From assembly GCF_001648155.1 (NCBI RefSeq), contig NZ_CP015199.1, positions 2,366,501-2,430,500 on the forward strand: 64,000 nt of DNA, in the 5' to 3' direction. The translations under genes and the position numbers were made by a program. A model generated the notes under the pieces. It was given only the letters and a program-made list of their open reading frames with translations, had not been told where the DNA came from and ran no database searches. This stretch comes from Chryseobacterium glaciei (lineage in GTDB: Bacteria; Bacteroidota; Bacteroidia; Flavobacteriales; Weeksellaceae). Of this stretch, positions 1 through 9,079 are shown piece after piece. How positions within the stretch are numbered: position 1 is the stretch's first letter; each line of letters begins with the position of its first letter.

Positions 1-1224
1 TTTTGCCTGAAATTCCAAATAGGTTGAAGCTGTCTGTCTTTGATATTCTAAATTGGTTAATCCGAAACTTTCTGTATCAAAATCCTGTCTTTCGTATAAA
101 CCTCCAAAGCTTACTTTTCCGCCGTCAAGAAGTTTGATCGGTTGAGAATAATCTATTTTGAAGTTGGCAATATTCATGACAGATTTGTTATTTAGAATAT
201 CTTTAAGGCCACTTGTCGGACTATTTATTGGTTGATTTGGAGCAAATGTAAAATTACCGTCCTGGAAAACATTATCCTGAGCAAATTTGCTGTCTGATCT
301 TGTATATCCAAACTGGAAGTCTAATTTTTGAGATTTGTCAGCGAAACGTTTTTGATAAGTCACGACTGCTTCTTGTCTCAAATTATCAGTATGAGCAATG
401 TCTGAAGCATTGTAAAAAGCTTCTCTTAAATCTTTAGGATTATTTTGAAAAGGCAGATCTCCATGACCATCACTCAAAGTGTAATTGTCATTATTATTGT
501 GATAAATATCGTAGTTTAACAATAATCTGTCTTGTCCAAGATCGAATGTTAAACCTGATTTTGCAAAATATCCGCGGCCATATCTGCTGGTATTACTTGT
601 CAGTAACTCATCCTGCTGACCATTCAGCATACTTTCACGATAGTTTTGACCAACATTCAATTGCCATCCGAAGATTTTATTTCTTGCGTTTAAGTTTAAT
701 GAATTTGTTGTTCTATTTCTGAATTTATCATAATTCGTGAAAGAATAATTCCCTGAATAAGTTGCTGTTAAATATTTATTGGCATTTTTATTCGTAATAA
801 TATTCATGATTGCACCTCCTGAAGTTGCAGGAAATTCTGCGCCTGGCTGTGTGATTACCTCGATTCTGTCAACCGAATTAGCGGGCATGCCTTCAAGGAA
901 AGAGTTTAATTCGTTTGAAGTAATATTTAAAGGTCTTCCGTTAAGATAAACATCAAGAATTTTACCTTGATACATCATCCCTGCAATATCTGTAGAGATA
1001 AGACCTGGAAGTTTTTTGATTCCTTCTAAAACGTTTCCGTTGTTAAGCTGTGGCTGCTCAGAAAAATCAAAGATCGTGCGATCCGCTTTTTGTTCAACGG
1101 CTTTTTTAGTTTTGGTGAGTACGACACCTTCAATTTCTTTTTCTTTTATCTGACTATTGGTCTTCTCCTGTGCATAGGTAAACATAGAGCCTATCACAGA
1201 CAGAACGAATATAGTTTTTTTCAT
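1..1224 (-). CDS. outer-membrane beta-barrel / TonB-dependent receptor-like protein (partial)
   Basis: The frame is open from the ATG at 1224 to the window edge, so only the first 408 residues are present and the C-terminal barrel is missing. A signal peptide ending near TYAQ is followed by a plug-like region with VLEGIKKLPGL, a VYLNGRPL stretch and DRIEVITQPGAEFPA-SGGAIMNIIT, which is the plug pattern of TonB receptors and of the outer membrane beta-barrel family common in Bacteroidota. The rest alternates aromatic and polar residues like barrel strands. The substrate cannot be told. No carboxypeptidase-like N-terminal domain precedes the plug. It is transcribed away from the rest of the window. 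Confidence 0.85.
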   Translation of the reverse strand, partial: MKKTIFVLSVIGSMFTYAQEKTNSQIKEKEIEGVVLTKTKKAVEQKADRTIFDFSEQPQLNNGNVLEGIKKLPGLISTDIAGMMYQGKILDVYLNGRPLNITSNELNSFLEGMPANSVDRIEVITQPGAEFPATSGGAIMNIITNKNANKYLTATYSGNYSFTNYDKFRNRTTNSLNLNARNKIFGWQLNVGQNYRESMLNGQQDELLTSNTSRYGRGYFAKSGLTFDLGQDRLLLNYDIYHNNNDNYTLSDGHGDLPFQNNPKDLREAFYNASDIAHTDNLRQEAVVTYQKRFADKSQKLDFQFGYTRSDSKFAQDNVFQDGNFTFAPNQPINSPTSGLKDILNNKSVMNIANFKIDYSQPIKLLDGGKVSFGGLYERQDFDTESFGLTNLEYQRQTASTYLEFQAK

Positions 1225-1292
1225 AATGTTTTTTTACTACTATTCAGTTAGACGCAGAAAAGGGAATTTTGTTACAAAAAAAGCCTTTCTAT

Positions 1293-2132
1293 TTATTTAA
1301 GACTATTGAATTCTACATAATCAAATTCAGGGGAAGAGGTAAATAGTTGTCTTAACACTGATGCATGACCATTTCCAGCGATTACAAGTATTCTGTCTTC
1401 GTTATTGTGAGGAATATTTTGAATATTACGGAACATTCTCAGATTTCTGTTATACCAATATAAAGAAAGCATATCTGCGCCGTCGTGGTCTCTTAATTTG
1501 AAATCTCCGGTAAGATAAGCGCCGTATTCATATTGATGGAATTCTTTGCTGTTCATATATTTAAAGCTTTCCAGAATAGATTTGAAATTTTTAGGCTCAC
1601 TACTTTTGAAGAATGTAGTATATTGATTCGATATCGCATCGTTACTCTGAAAATCATAGTCCTGACTAATTCCATTGAAATAGGCTGAATCTTGCTTGCC
1701 ATATCTTTTTTCAAGATCATCCAAAACAGATGCTGCATCTATGCTGAAAAGTTCATTGATCCTGAGTTCGTTGGCAATACGCATTGCAAGCTGATAACGC
1801 TCATCTCTTTTGTCTCTGTGTTTCCCTTCGTTATATTCTTTTAATTTTTGGTTGGCATTCCATTTTGGCCATGCTTCGATAGCTATTTTTGTTGGTTTAA
1901 ATTTTTTAATGTACTCAACAAGTTCCGTTACTTCTTTGGCGGTTTTGGGAGCAAGAACATCTACTTGATCGCTTTTTTCTGTTTTATGAGCATCAAGATT
2001 TGGATAATCAAAATGGAATGATCCTACAATCAGAACTTTAGTTTTAGGATTATTAAAATACTCCGATGGTTTTTTCTGAGCCGAAATAAAAGTGGAGAAG
2101 CATACAAGTAGGCTATAGATAAATGTTTTCAT
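1293..2132 (-). CDS. secreted DUF5694-type protein
   Basis: This is a 279-residue protein with a signal peptide (MKTFIYSLLVCFSTFISAQ), so it is probably periplasmic. The mature part starts with a strand and motif KVLIVGSFHFDYPN and ends with ILVIAGNGHASVLRQLF. This His-containing N- and C-terminal motif pair is typical of DUF5694 proteins, which I would place near the TraB/EreA-like fold. The middle holds KIAIEAWPKW and many charged helices. Its biochemical function is unknown. It lies just upstream of the barrel-protein gene on the same strand, with a 68-bp gap, and could be cotranscribed. The family name is from memory; the two motifs are seen directly. Confidence 0.75.
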   Translation of the reverse strand: MKTFIYSLLVCFSTFISAQKKPSEYFNNPKTKVLIVGSFHFDYPNLDAHKTEKSDQVDVLAPKTAKEVTELVEYIKKFKPTKIAIEAWPKWNANQKLKEYNEGKHRDKRDERYQLAMRIANELRINELFSIDAASVLDDLEKRYGKQDSAYFNGISQDYDFQSNDAISNQYTTFFKSSEPKNFKSILESFKYMNSKEFHQYEYGAYLTGDFKLRDHDGADMLSLYWYNRNLRMFRNIQNIPHNNEDRILVIAGNGHASVLRQLFTSSPEFDYVEFNSLK

Positions 2133-2299
2133 AATTATTTTTTGTTAGTTATTTTATTTTGATAGTTCAAAGGTAGATTTACAGGGAAATCTATGAAATA
2201 GCGTTTAGATGAAGCCTTTATTTATCGGGGTTAAAAGATTTTCGTCGGAAAAAAGCAGTCGTTCATCGGAAATAAGAGCTCATAATTTAATAGATATCC

Positions 2300-2307
2300 T
2301 ATTTTTG
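2300..2307 (+). promoter_or_regulatory. TAnnTTTG promoter element before the LytS-type kinase
   Basis: TATTTTTG matches the Bacteroidota -7 consensus exactly and ends 4 nt before the ATG at 2312. If it is used, the transcript would start at or next to the start codon. I see no clear TTG element at the expected distance upstream, so this is tentative. Confidence 0.4.
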
Positions 2308-2311
2308 CTTT

Positions 2312-3322
2312 ATGAAAGCGAACAAACTTATCTATCTGCATATTTTCTTCTGGGGTATTTATGCTATCGGCTCGGTTCTTATTCCCTATTTTGTATTTCA
2401 TACGGAGAGAATTATCCTTAATATTACGTTCTTTCTCACGAGTTTTATTTGCTTTTATGTGAACTATTTCCTGGTAGCTCCCAATTTTTTTGATGCAAGC
2501 AAATGGTATAAATCCGTGATTGCATTTTTGTTGAGTGCTTCCTGTTTTGTTCTTGTTCGATATTCTGTTGAAGAGATTTTATTGCCTGCAACTGTGGGAT
2601 TAAGAAACTATAGGGAAGGAACCAATTTTGGATTTTACTTTTTTGATAATATTTTCTACAGCAGTACTACTATTTTTATCAGCACGACTTTTTGGTTTTT
2701 TAAATACTTTGTTGATGTAGAAAAAGAGAAAGCAGAGTTGATTGAGGCCAGAAAAACCGCAGAATTGCAGGCCTTAAAAACACAAATCAATCCGCATTTT
2801 ATTTTTAATTCTTTGAATAATATTTATTCTCTCGTTTACCAAAAATCTGATAAAGCGTTACCGGCACTTGAAGAATTAAGCCAGCTATTGAGGTACAGCA
2901 CAAAAGATCTGGAAAAAGATGTAATTACTTTAGATAAAGAAATTGGATATATTGACAGCTTAACGGCTCTTGAGAAATTACGATTAAAACAACCTGAATT
3001 ATTAACTGTCGAGAAGAATATTAATCATCCTAAATTGAATATTTCACCGATGATTTTAGTTCCGTTTGTTGAAAATGCTTTTAAACATGGAGATTTTCGC
3101 GAAAAAGGATTTGACATGAAGCTTTCCGATGATAACCAGATCTTACACTTTTATCTTTTAAATTTTAAAAAGGATAGAATGAAAGATTCCACATCAGGAA
3201 TTGGGATTGATAATGTGAAAAAAAGACTGGAAATTTTATATCCCAAAAAATATGAATTAAATATCAATGAGTCTGAAACCGAATTTATTGTAAATTTAAA
3301 GATTGACTTAAGAAATGGATAA
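2312..3322 (+). CDS. LytS-family sensor histidine kinase
   Basis: The 336-residue protein has about four hydrophobic segments in the first 140 residues and a short charged coiled linker (KEKAELIEARKTAELQALK). A His_kinase-type phosphoacceptor box follows, ALKTQINPHFIFNSLNNIYSL, with the His near residue 160. The C-terminal ATPase region contains MILVPFVENAFKHG (N-box) and SGIGIDNVKKRLEILYP (G-box). This is the compact kinase architecture that pairs with LytTR regulators. The stop overlaps the start of the response regulator by 8 bp, so the two form one operon. The signal sensed is unknown, since there is no extra sensor domain. Confidence 0.9.
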   Translation: MKANKLIYLHIFFWGIYAIGSVLIPYFVFHTERIILNITFFLTSFICFYVNYFLVAPNFFDASKWYKSVIAFLLSASCFVLVRYSVEEILLPATVGLRNYREGTNFGFYFFDNIFYSSTTIFISTTFWFFKYFVDVEKEKAELIEARKTAELQALKTQINPHFIFNSLNNIYSLVYQKSDKALPALEELSQLLRYSTKDLEKDVITLDKEIGYIDSLTALEKLRLKQPELLTVEKNINHPKLNISPMILVPFVENAFKHGDFREKGFDMKLSDDNQILHFYLLNFKKDRMKDSTSGIGIDNVKKRLEILYPKKYELNINESETEFIVNLKIDLRNG

Positions 3323-4001
3323 AATTAAATGTCTTGTCGTAGACGATGAACCTTTAGCAATCTCACTGTTGGGGAGTTATGTACAAAAAATTCCTTTTTT
3401 TGAATTGGTTTTCTCTTCTGAAAATCCTATCGAAGCTTTAGATTTTATTCAAAATAATGAAGCTGATTTGGTTTTTCTTGATATTCAAATGCCTGAATTG
3501 ACGGGAATTAATTTTATGAAGATTGTTGGAGATAAATTAAAATACATCTTAACAACCGCCTATTCTGAGTATGCTCTGGAAGGTTATGAACATAATATTG
3601 TCGATTATCTTTTAAAGCCGGTTTCTTTTGAACGCTTTTATAAAAGTGCTTTGAAAGCTCAGGAGCGTTTTTCTTTTGTTGAAAATAAAACGGATTCACA
3701 TTTTTTTGTAAAGTCTTCCGGCCAACAGCATCGTATTAATTTTGAAGATATTCTTTATATAGAAAGTATTAAAGATTATGTAAATATCAAAACGGCAAAT
3801 CAGGAGTATATTGTGTTGGACACGTTAAAATCTCTTGAACAACAACTTTCTGAGTTTTCTTTTGCCCGTATTCATAAATCGTTTATGATTAATTTAGATC
3901 AAATTAAAAGCATTGCTGCGAAAAAAATAATATTGTCGTCTGATCATGAAATTCCGATAGGAGATATGTATAGAGAGAATTTTCTAAAGAGGCTCAAATA
4001 A
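3315..4001 (+). CDS. LytTR-family response regulator
   Basis: The 228 residues comprise a receiver domain (about 1-120) with the acidic pocket VVDDEP, the phosphoacceptor in DLVFLDIQMPEL and the conserved Lys in DYLLKPVSF. A LytTR DNA-binding domain follows (about 130-228; FEDILYIESIKDYVNIKT and FARIHKSFMINLDQI). The gene overlaps the kinase gene by 8 bp and completes the two-component system. Its targets cannot be read from the sequence. Genes of this type often regulate neighbouring exporters or autoregulate, but no exporter is adjacent here. Confidence 0.92.
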   Translation: MDKIKCLVVDDEPLAISLLGSYVQKIPFFELVFSSENPIEALDFIQNNEADLVFLDIQMPELTGINFMKIVGDKLKYILTTAYSEYALEGYEHNIVDYLLKPVSFERFYKSALKAQERFSFVENKTDSHFFVKSSGQQHRINFEDILYIESIKDYVNIKTANQEYIVLDTLKSLEQQLSEFSFARIHKSFMINLDQIKSIAAKKIILSSDHEIPIGDMYRENFLKRLK

Positions 4002-4017
4002 ACAATTTCTTCTCCAG

Positions 4018-4089
4018 AATATTAAGATATACTCAACAGAAACAGGAATCCGAGAAATTGAGTTTGATGATGTGAAAATTGTAGGTTAA
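4018..4089 (+). pseudogene. possible 3' fragment of a lost gene
   Basis: The 295-bp spacer between the regulator and the methylase has one protein-like stretch without a start: 23 codons reading IKIYSTETGIREIEFDDVKIVG then TAA. It looks like the tail of a secreted protein but I cannot assign a family. The remaining spacer (4090-4296) is AT-rich and I see nothing else in it. The fragment lies at the left edge of the restriction-modification cassette, which would fit gene loss when the cassette arrived. Confidence 0.3.
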
Positions 4090-4296
4090 AAAATAGTTTT
4101 ACTGAATTACAGTATTTTAATATAATCCATCAACTTTTCCGAAATCCTATTTGGGTTGGGTATGTAATTATTTTTTTAACTTAAAGTAAATTTTGTTTGT
4201 TGTTAAACGATATATTTTGATTGAATAGAATTTTGTAATTGGATGCTTTTATCATATGCAACAGAAATTAAATTTTATAGATTTATTATGAGTAAA

Positions 4297-5169
4297 TTAA
4301 TAAGTAAGCAATAAACGATCAGAAACATTTTCGTTTTCCAAAGTTTGCCCTTCTAGTTGAAATCTTCTTAACATTGATCTTCCACAATTTATATAAATTT
4401 CTTGTTCGAAAAGACCATGTTCAATTGGTAGATCGCAGAGTAAATTTCCAGATTTTTTATGTCCATCAATACTAAGCGCAACACGAACACCTTTTGATTT
4501 TGCTTTATCAATTTCTAACAATAGATCTTCTAATTGAAAATCTTGAGCACCATAAAGTATAGTTTGACTATGTGAATATGGAGGGTCACAATAAATTAAA
4601 TCACCATATTTTGCTTGGGAAAAAGCTTCTTTATAATCGCAATGTTCAAAATCAACTTTACTTAAACGACTTTTCCATTCCTTAACTCTTTTAGCAAAAC
4701 TTTCAACAGGAATTGGACTATGAGCACCACAAGGTGTTGACATATATCCATCTGCTTTACGAAAGCGAATAATTCCACCATAACAAGAACGAGTTAAAAA
4801 AAGAAAATCTGCACCATTTGGATTTGCATTGTAAGATGCTAAAACCTTCTTATAGACTTCTTCTTTTGTCTCTTCGCCTATTCTATTCCTTCTTTCTGAA
4901 TACCAAGAAACAAGTTCATTTGAATTCGTTTTTAGCATTTTCCAGATTTGCATTAATGGTTCGAATGTGTCAGATCCTAATCCGTTATGGGGTGCTACTG
5001 TAGCTAAAATTGCCCCACTTCCAAGAAACGGCTCGAAAAATCTTCCATATTGAGTTGGAAAACTTCGGGTAATTTCAGCGGCAAACTTTTGTTTATTGCC
5101 AACCCATTTTAATAACTGTGATTTTGGAGGATAATAAGTTCCATACTTTTCTTCTAGTGTAAGTTGCAT
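4297..5169 (-). CDS. Dam/DpnII-type (D12 class) adenine-N6 DNA methyltransferase
   Basis: A 290-residue protein with the AdoMet-binding motif FFEPFLGSGAI (residues 44-54, FxGxG) and the catalytic DPPY at 195-198 (DLIYCDPPYSHSQ). The FxGxG-before-DPPY order and the RSCYGGIIRF block are those of the alpha/D12 group that includes Dam and M.DpnII. It should methylate adenine in a short target, but the specificity cannot be read reliably. The N-terminal KSQLLKWVGNKQKF is the usual first AdoMet contact block. It is transcribed divergently from the regulator and nuclease genes, as in controller-type restriction-modification systems. Confidence 0.92.
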   Translation of the reverse strand: MQLTLEEKYGTYYPPKSQLLKWVGNKQKFAAEITRSFPTQYGRFFEPFLGSGAILATVAPHNGLGSDTFEPLMQIWKMLKTNSNELVSWYSERRNRIGEETKEEVYKKVLASYNANPNGADFLFLTRSCYGGIIRFRKADGYMSTPCGAHSPIPVESFAKRVKEWKSRLSKVDFEHCDYKEAFSQAKYGDLIYCDPPYSHSQTILYGAQDFQLEDLLLEIDKAKSKGVRVALSIDGHKKSGNLLCDLPIEHGLFEQEIYINCGRSMLRRFQLEGQTLENENVSDRLLLTY

Positions 5170-5198
5170 ATTACTGTAGATTATTTTTTCAAAGATAA

Positions 5199-5244
5199 TA
5201 AATTTGTGCTATTATCCTATTTTGGGATATACTCTTTTAGGATA
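5199..5244 (+). promoter_or_regulatory. candidate promoter and controller box of the restriction cassette
   Basis: TAAATTTG at 5199-5206 is an exact Bacteroidota -7 element. Just downstream lie an inverted repeat, TATCC at 5213-5217 with GGATA at 5225-5229, and a further GGATATA copy at 5240-5246 that forms a direct repeat 15 bp from the first. Repeated half-sites across the start of transcription are what a small XRE controller would bind. If this promoter is right, the start lies near 5212, so the ATG at 5204 would not be in the message. This supports the GTG at 5258 as the regulator start. Binding is inferred. Confidence 0.5.
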
Positions 5245-5257
5245 TAATTTTGGGTTT

Positions 5258-5512
5258 GTGAAAAAGACACTTAATAGTAAGGAAAATAAAGTTCTGCTCG
5301 AAATGTTATATCAACTTCGAGCTTCTTCTGGATTACGCCAATCAGATCTTGCTGACTTACTAAATGTTCCCCAATCGTTTATTAGCAAAATTGAAAGTGG
5401 AGAAAGGAGAATTGATTTTATTGAACTTCGTGAAATTTTAAAGTGCCTTAGATCAGATATAATAGAATTTTTAACTGAATTTGAGAATAAAATAAATGCA
5501 GGCAGAAAGTAA
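5258..5512 (+). CDS. XRE-family controller-like regulator of the restriction cassette
   Basis: The call is 85 residues from the GTG at 5258; an ATG at 5204 would add 18 residues (starting MCYYPILG) that look like translated promoter DNA. The helix-turn-helix is clear: LRQSDLADLLNVPQSFISKIESGERR, followed by FIELREILKCL. The size and single-domain form match C proteins of type II systems, which first activate and later repress their own operon with the nuclease. It overlaps the nuclease start by 17 bp, so the two are translationally linked. An ordinary XRE repressor is the alternative, but the divergent methylase and the operator-like repeats favour the controller role. Confidence 0.8.
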   Translation: MKKTLNSKENKVLLEMLYQLRASSGLRQSDLADLLNVPQSFISKIESGERRIDFIELREILKCLRSDIIEFLTEFENKINAGRK

Positions 5513-6347
5513 ATTTTTAAAACAGTCGGAAGAATTTTGGGCAAATGTAAAACTCATTAGCCAAAAGATTGGATATACAAATAAAGGATTAGGAACTATT
5601 AAAGTTCCTTCCATTGAACAAATTGAAGCTACTTACCATAAACTAGGATTAGATTCAAGTAAAATTGTTTCAAAAAATAAAGTAACTATATTTGGTAGCT
5701 TACTTATTGAATATTTTCAGTTTCGAGCAGAGTTTCTTAAGAATCATATTGAACCAAATCTTCAAAATCTTGCCCAAGCTAGGGACTTATATACAAAACT
5801 TAAAGCCGAGTTAAAACCTACTTGCCCTGAACCATTAAATAAACAGAAAGGAGAGAAGCAAGCTCCAGCATATTTCACTTCCATAATTAATATGTTAATT
5901 GAGGCAAACTCAAAAGGGTATGATTGCAATTATGATCCAAAAGAATTATCTGCTTTTACACATGATAATTTTCCAATTCGTAGTTTGTCGCGTAGAGTTG
6001 ATGGATCATTTCCAAATGTAATAAATCCAATTGCTCTATGGGAAATTAAAGAATATTATTATACAACCACATTTGGAAGTCGTGTTGCCGATGGAGTTTA
6101 TGAAACTCAACTTGATGGTTATGAATTAAAAGAAGTTCGTGAACATTTAGGAAAAAAAATACATCATTGTTTAATGATTGATGATCATAATACATGGTGG
6201 GGAATGGGAAAATCATATTTGTGTAGAATATGTGATATGCTGCATATGGGGCTTGTCACAGAAGTTATTTTTGGGAAAGAAGTTGTTACTCGTGTTCCTT
6301 TACTTGTAAAAGAATGGACGAAGCAATTTGATGCAGAAATTAAGTAA
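5496..6347 (+). CDS. predicted PD-(D/E)XK restriction endonuclease
   Basis: I do not recognise the 283-residue family with certainty. Position decides the call: the gene follows and overlaps a controller-like gene and is divergent from an adenine methylase. The sequence supports it, with RRVDGSFPN (Asp169) followed 14 residues later by LWEIKEYY (Glu183, Lys185), a D-x13-E-x-K arrangement of the PD-(D/E)XK type. A helix with Glu136 precedes it. A second conserved-looking block, MIDDHNTWWGMGKSYLCRICD, lies at about 227-247. The N-terminal 110 residues are helical and could serve recognition. No signal peptide or membrane segment is present. Cut site and oligomeric state are unknown. Confidence 0.65.
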   Translation: MQAESKFLKQSEEFWANVKLISQKIGYTNKGLGTIKVPSIEQIEATYHKLGLDSSKIVSKNKVTIFGSLLIEYFQFRAEFLKNHIEPNLQNLAQARDLYTKLKAELKPTCPEPLNKQKGEKQAPAYFTSIINMLIEANSKGYDCNYDPKELSAFTHDNFPIRSLSRRVDGSFPNVINPIALWEIKEYYYTTTFGSRVADGVYETQLDGYELKEVREHLGKKIHHCLMIDDHNTWWGMGKSYLCRICDMLHMGLVTEVIFGKEVVTRVPLLVKEWTKQFDAEIK

Positions 6348-6441
6348 TTGTGAATATGGATGCGTGTAGATGTGAAATTTATTCCACATTTTATACATTA
6401 TTTATTAGTTCGTAATTTTTAAGCTACTTTCAAAATGATAT

Positions 6442-6473
6442 AAAAAGCAACTTCAAATTTGAAGTTGCTTTTT
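6442..6473. terminator. bidirectional rho-independent terminator
   Basis: A perfect 16-bp palindrome (arms at 6442-6457 and 6458-6473, core GCAACTTC/GAAGTTGC) flanked by A and T runs lies between the converging nuclease and acnA genes. It can terminate both. Confidence 0.85.
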
Positions 6474-6493
6474 AGTATATATTAATCTAAGAA

Positions 6494-8761
6494 TTAATTT
6501 TCCTGTCTCTTAATTAAGTTTAGTGCAGAACCTGCTTTAAACCAATCAATTTGTTGATCATTATAAGTATGATTTGCCATAATGATGTCTTTCGTTCCGT
6601 CTGCATGTACAAACTCTAAAGAAAGTTGTTTTCCTGGAGCAAATTGATCTAAATCTAAGAAGTTCACCGTGTCATCTTCCTGAATTTTATCATAATCAGC
6701 TTCATTAGCGAAAGTTAATCCCAACATCCCTTGTTTTTTAAGGTTTGTTTCATGGATTCTTGCGAATGATTTTACCAATACTGCTTTTACTCCAAGATGT
6801 CTCGGCTCCATTGCAGCGTGTTCTCTTGAAGAACCTTCACCATAGTTTTGATCACCAACAACAATCGTAGGAATTCCTGCTACTTTGTAAGCTCTTTGTA
6901 CAGCAGGAACTTCACCGTGTTCACCTGTTAACAGATTTTTCACGTTGTTAGTATCCATATTGTAAGCATTTACAGCTCCAATCAACATGTTGTTTGAGAT
7001 GTTATCTAAGTGACCTCTATATTTCAACCATGGACCAGCCATAGAAATGTGGTCGGTTGTACATTTTCCGAAAGCTTTAATTAAAACTTTAGCACCTACA
7101 ATGTTTTTTCCATCCCAAGCAGGGAATTCTTCTAACAATTGAAGTCTGTCTGAAGTTGGGCTAACGTTTACAACAACAGAAGATCCGTCCTCAGAAGGAG
7201 CTTGATATCCGTTGTCATCTACAGCGAAACCTTTTGCAGGTAATTCAAACCCTTGAGGTTCGTTTAATCTTATCTGTTCTCCGGATTCATTGGTTAATGT
7301 ATCTGTAATTGGGTTAAAGTCTAATCTTCCAGAGATGGCAATAGCTGCTACCATTTCAGGAGAAGCAACGAATGCGTGAGTATTTGGGTTACCATCTGCT
7401 CTTTTCGCAAAGTTTCTGTTGAAAGAGTGAATAATTGAATTTTTCTCTCCTTTTTCAGAACCTTCTCTGTCCCATTGTCCGATACAAGGTCCACAAGCAT
7501 TCGTAAAGATTCTTGCATTTTCAAATTTTCTGAAAGAATCTAAGAAACCGTCTCTTTCTGCCGTGAATTTCACTTGCTCAGATCCTGGGTTGATTCCTAA
7601 TATAGCTTTAGGCTTAACACCTTTTGCAACTGCATCTTCAACGATAGAAGCAGCTCTTGAAAGATCTTCATAAGAAGAGTTGGTACAAGAACCGATCAGT
7701 GCCCATTCTACTTCAATAGGCCATCCGTTTGCTTCAGCTTTAGCTTTAAATTCAGAAACTGGAGTTGCTAAGTCCGGAGTAAAAGGTCCATTTAAGTGTG
7801 GTGCCAATTCAGAAAGGTTGATTTCAATAACCTGATCGAAATATTGTTCAGGGTTTGCATACACTTCAGCATCACCTGTTAAGTGGTCAGCAACTTTGTC
7901 AGCAGCGTCTACAACATCTTGTCTTCCTGTAGAAGCCAAATATCTTCTCATAGAATCATCGTACCCGAAAGTTGAAGTAGTAGCTCCAATTTCAGCACCC
8001 ATGTTACAGATGGTACCTTTTCCTGTTGCAGATAAAGATTGAGCACCTTCTCCGAAATATTCTACGATACATCCTGTTCCTCCTTTTACGGTAAGGATTC
8101 CTGCTACTTTTAAGATAACATCTTTTGCAGAAGTCCAGCCAGACATTTTACCGGTTAATTTTACCCCGATAAGTTTAGGCATTTTAAGCTCCCAAGCCAT
8201 TCCAGCCATTACGTCTACTGCATCAGCACCACCAACTCCGATGGCAACCATTCCTAAACCTCCTGCATTTACCGTGTGAGAGTCAGTTCCGATCATCATA
8301 CCTCCTGGGAATGCGTAATTTTCTAAAACAACCTGGTGAATGATCCCGGCTCCCGGCTTCCAGAAACCGATTCCATATTTATCACAAACAGAACCCAAGA
8401 AATTGAAAACTTCTGAATTCTTATTAAGACCTTCCTGTAAATCTGCCTGCGCACCAACTCTCGCCTGAATCAAGTGATCGGCGTGAGCAGTTGAAGGAAC
8501 GGCCACTTTAGCTTTTCCTGCCTGCATAAATTGTAAAAGTGCCATCTGCGCAGTTGCATCCTGCATCGCAACTCTATCCGGTGCGAAATCTACGTAAGAG
8601 TTTCCTCTTTCATGTGCTGATGTAGCATTACCTTCCCATAAGTGGGTATAAAGGATTTTTTCTGAAAGGGTAAGAGGTTTTCCCACGATTTGTCTTGCTG
8701 CTGCAATTCTTTCTGGGTAACGCTCGTACACTTTTTTGATCATGTCAATGTCGAAAGTCAT
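6494..8761 (-). CDS. acnA: aconitate hydratase, mitochondrial-type
   Basis: A 755-residue enzyme of the TCA cycle that isomerises citrate and isocitrate through a [4Fe-4S] cluster in the cytoplasm. Cluster ligands are seen in [12 protein letters not shown] and [26 protein letters not shown] is the typical aconitase motif near the N-terminus, and [17 protein letters not shown] belongs to the C-terminal swivelling domain. The length matches the mitochondrial-type family. It is the second gene after acnB on the same strand but separated by a 318-bp spacer with a terminator, so it probably has its own promoter. A relic of its 5' end sits upstream of acnB. The symbol is the conventional one; mitochondrial-type enzymes are not always called acnA. 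Confidence 0.93.
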   Translation of the reverse strand: MTFDIDMIKKVYERYPERIAAARQIVGKPLTLSEKILYTHLWEGNATSAHERGNSYVDFAPDRVAMQDATAQMALLQFMQAGKAKVAVPSTAHADHLIQARVGAQADLQEGLNKNSEVFNFLGSVCDKYGIGFWKPGAGIIHQVVLENYAFPGGMMIGTDSHTVNAGGLGMVAIGVGGADAVDVMAGMAWELKMPKLIGVKLTGKMSGWTSAKDVILKVAGILTVKGGTGCIVEYFGEGAQSLSATGKGTICNMGAEIGATTSTFGYDDSMRRYLASTGRQDVVDAADKVADHLTGDAEVYANPEQYFDQVIEINLSELAPHLNGPFTPDLATPVSEFKAKAEANGWPIEVEWALIGSCTNSSYEDLSRAASIVEDAVAKGVKPKAILGINPGSEQVKFTAERDGFLDSFRKFENARIFTNACGPCIGQWDREGSEKGEKNSIIHSFNRNFAKRADGNPNTHAFVASPEMVAAIAISGRLDFNPITDTLTNESGEQIRLNEPQGFELPAKGFAVDDNGYQAPSEDGSSVVVNVSPTSDRLQLLEEFPAWDGKNIVGAKVLIKAFGKCTTDHISMAGPWLKYRGHLDNISNNMLIGAVNAYNMDTNNVKNLLTGEHGEVPAVQRAYKVAGIPTIVVGDQNYGEGSSREHAAMEPRHLGVKAVLVKSFARIHETNLKKQGMLGLTFANEADYDKIQEDDTVNFLDLDQFAPGKQLSLEFVHADGTKDIIMANHTYNDQQIDWFKAGSALNLIKRQEN

Positions 8762-8938
8762 ATCTGTTTTAATTTTTTCTTTTCTAATATTTTTTCCGGA
8801 CTTTAATTTAAAATTAAATCGGAAATTTCCTCTAATACAAACTCATCAAAATCTGTTCCTACCATCTATACAATGGTATAAATAAGATGAATCATTAATA
8901 TTTTTAATACCTATCAAGTTAAGGAAAAAATAATTTTT

Positions 8939-8975
8939 GAGTCGTTGACATAGGTTAAAATAATATTAACGACTC
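8939..8975. other. hairpin in the acnB-acnA spacer
   Basis: GAGTCGTT (8939-8946) and AACGACTC (8968-8975) form an 8-bp stem with a 21-nt loop. It lies between the acnB terminator and acnA. There is no T run, so it is not an obvious terminator; a regulatory or operator role is possible. Nothing else was identified in 8762-8938. Confidence 0.4.
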
Positions 8976-9001
8976 TTAAATGGAAAGGTTCTAAATAAAA
9001 A

Positions 9002-9039
9002 AAGAAAGATTTTAAATCCAATGGACTAAAATCTTTCTT
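9002..9039 (-). terminator. terminator after acnB
   Basis: A 13-bp perfect stem (9002-9014 with 9027-9039, core AGATTTTA/TAAAATCT) with a 12-nt loop, followed on the minus strand by a T-rich run. It lies 40 bp beyond the acnB stop and should separate acnB from acnA. Confidence 0.85.
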
Positions 9040-9079
9040 ATATAAGTTAAAACAGTCTTTCGACTATAGCTTAATTGTA

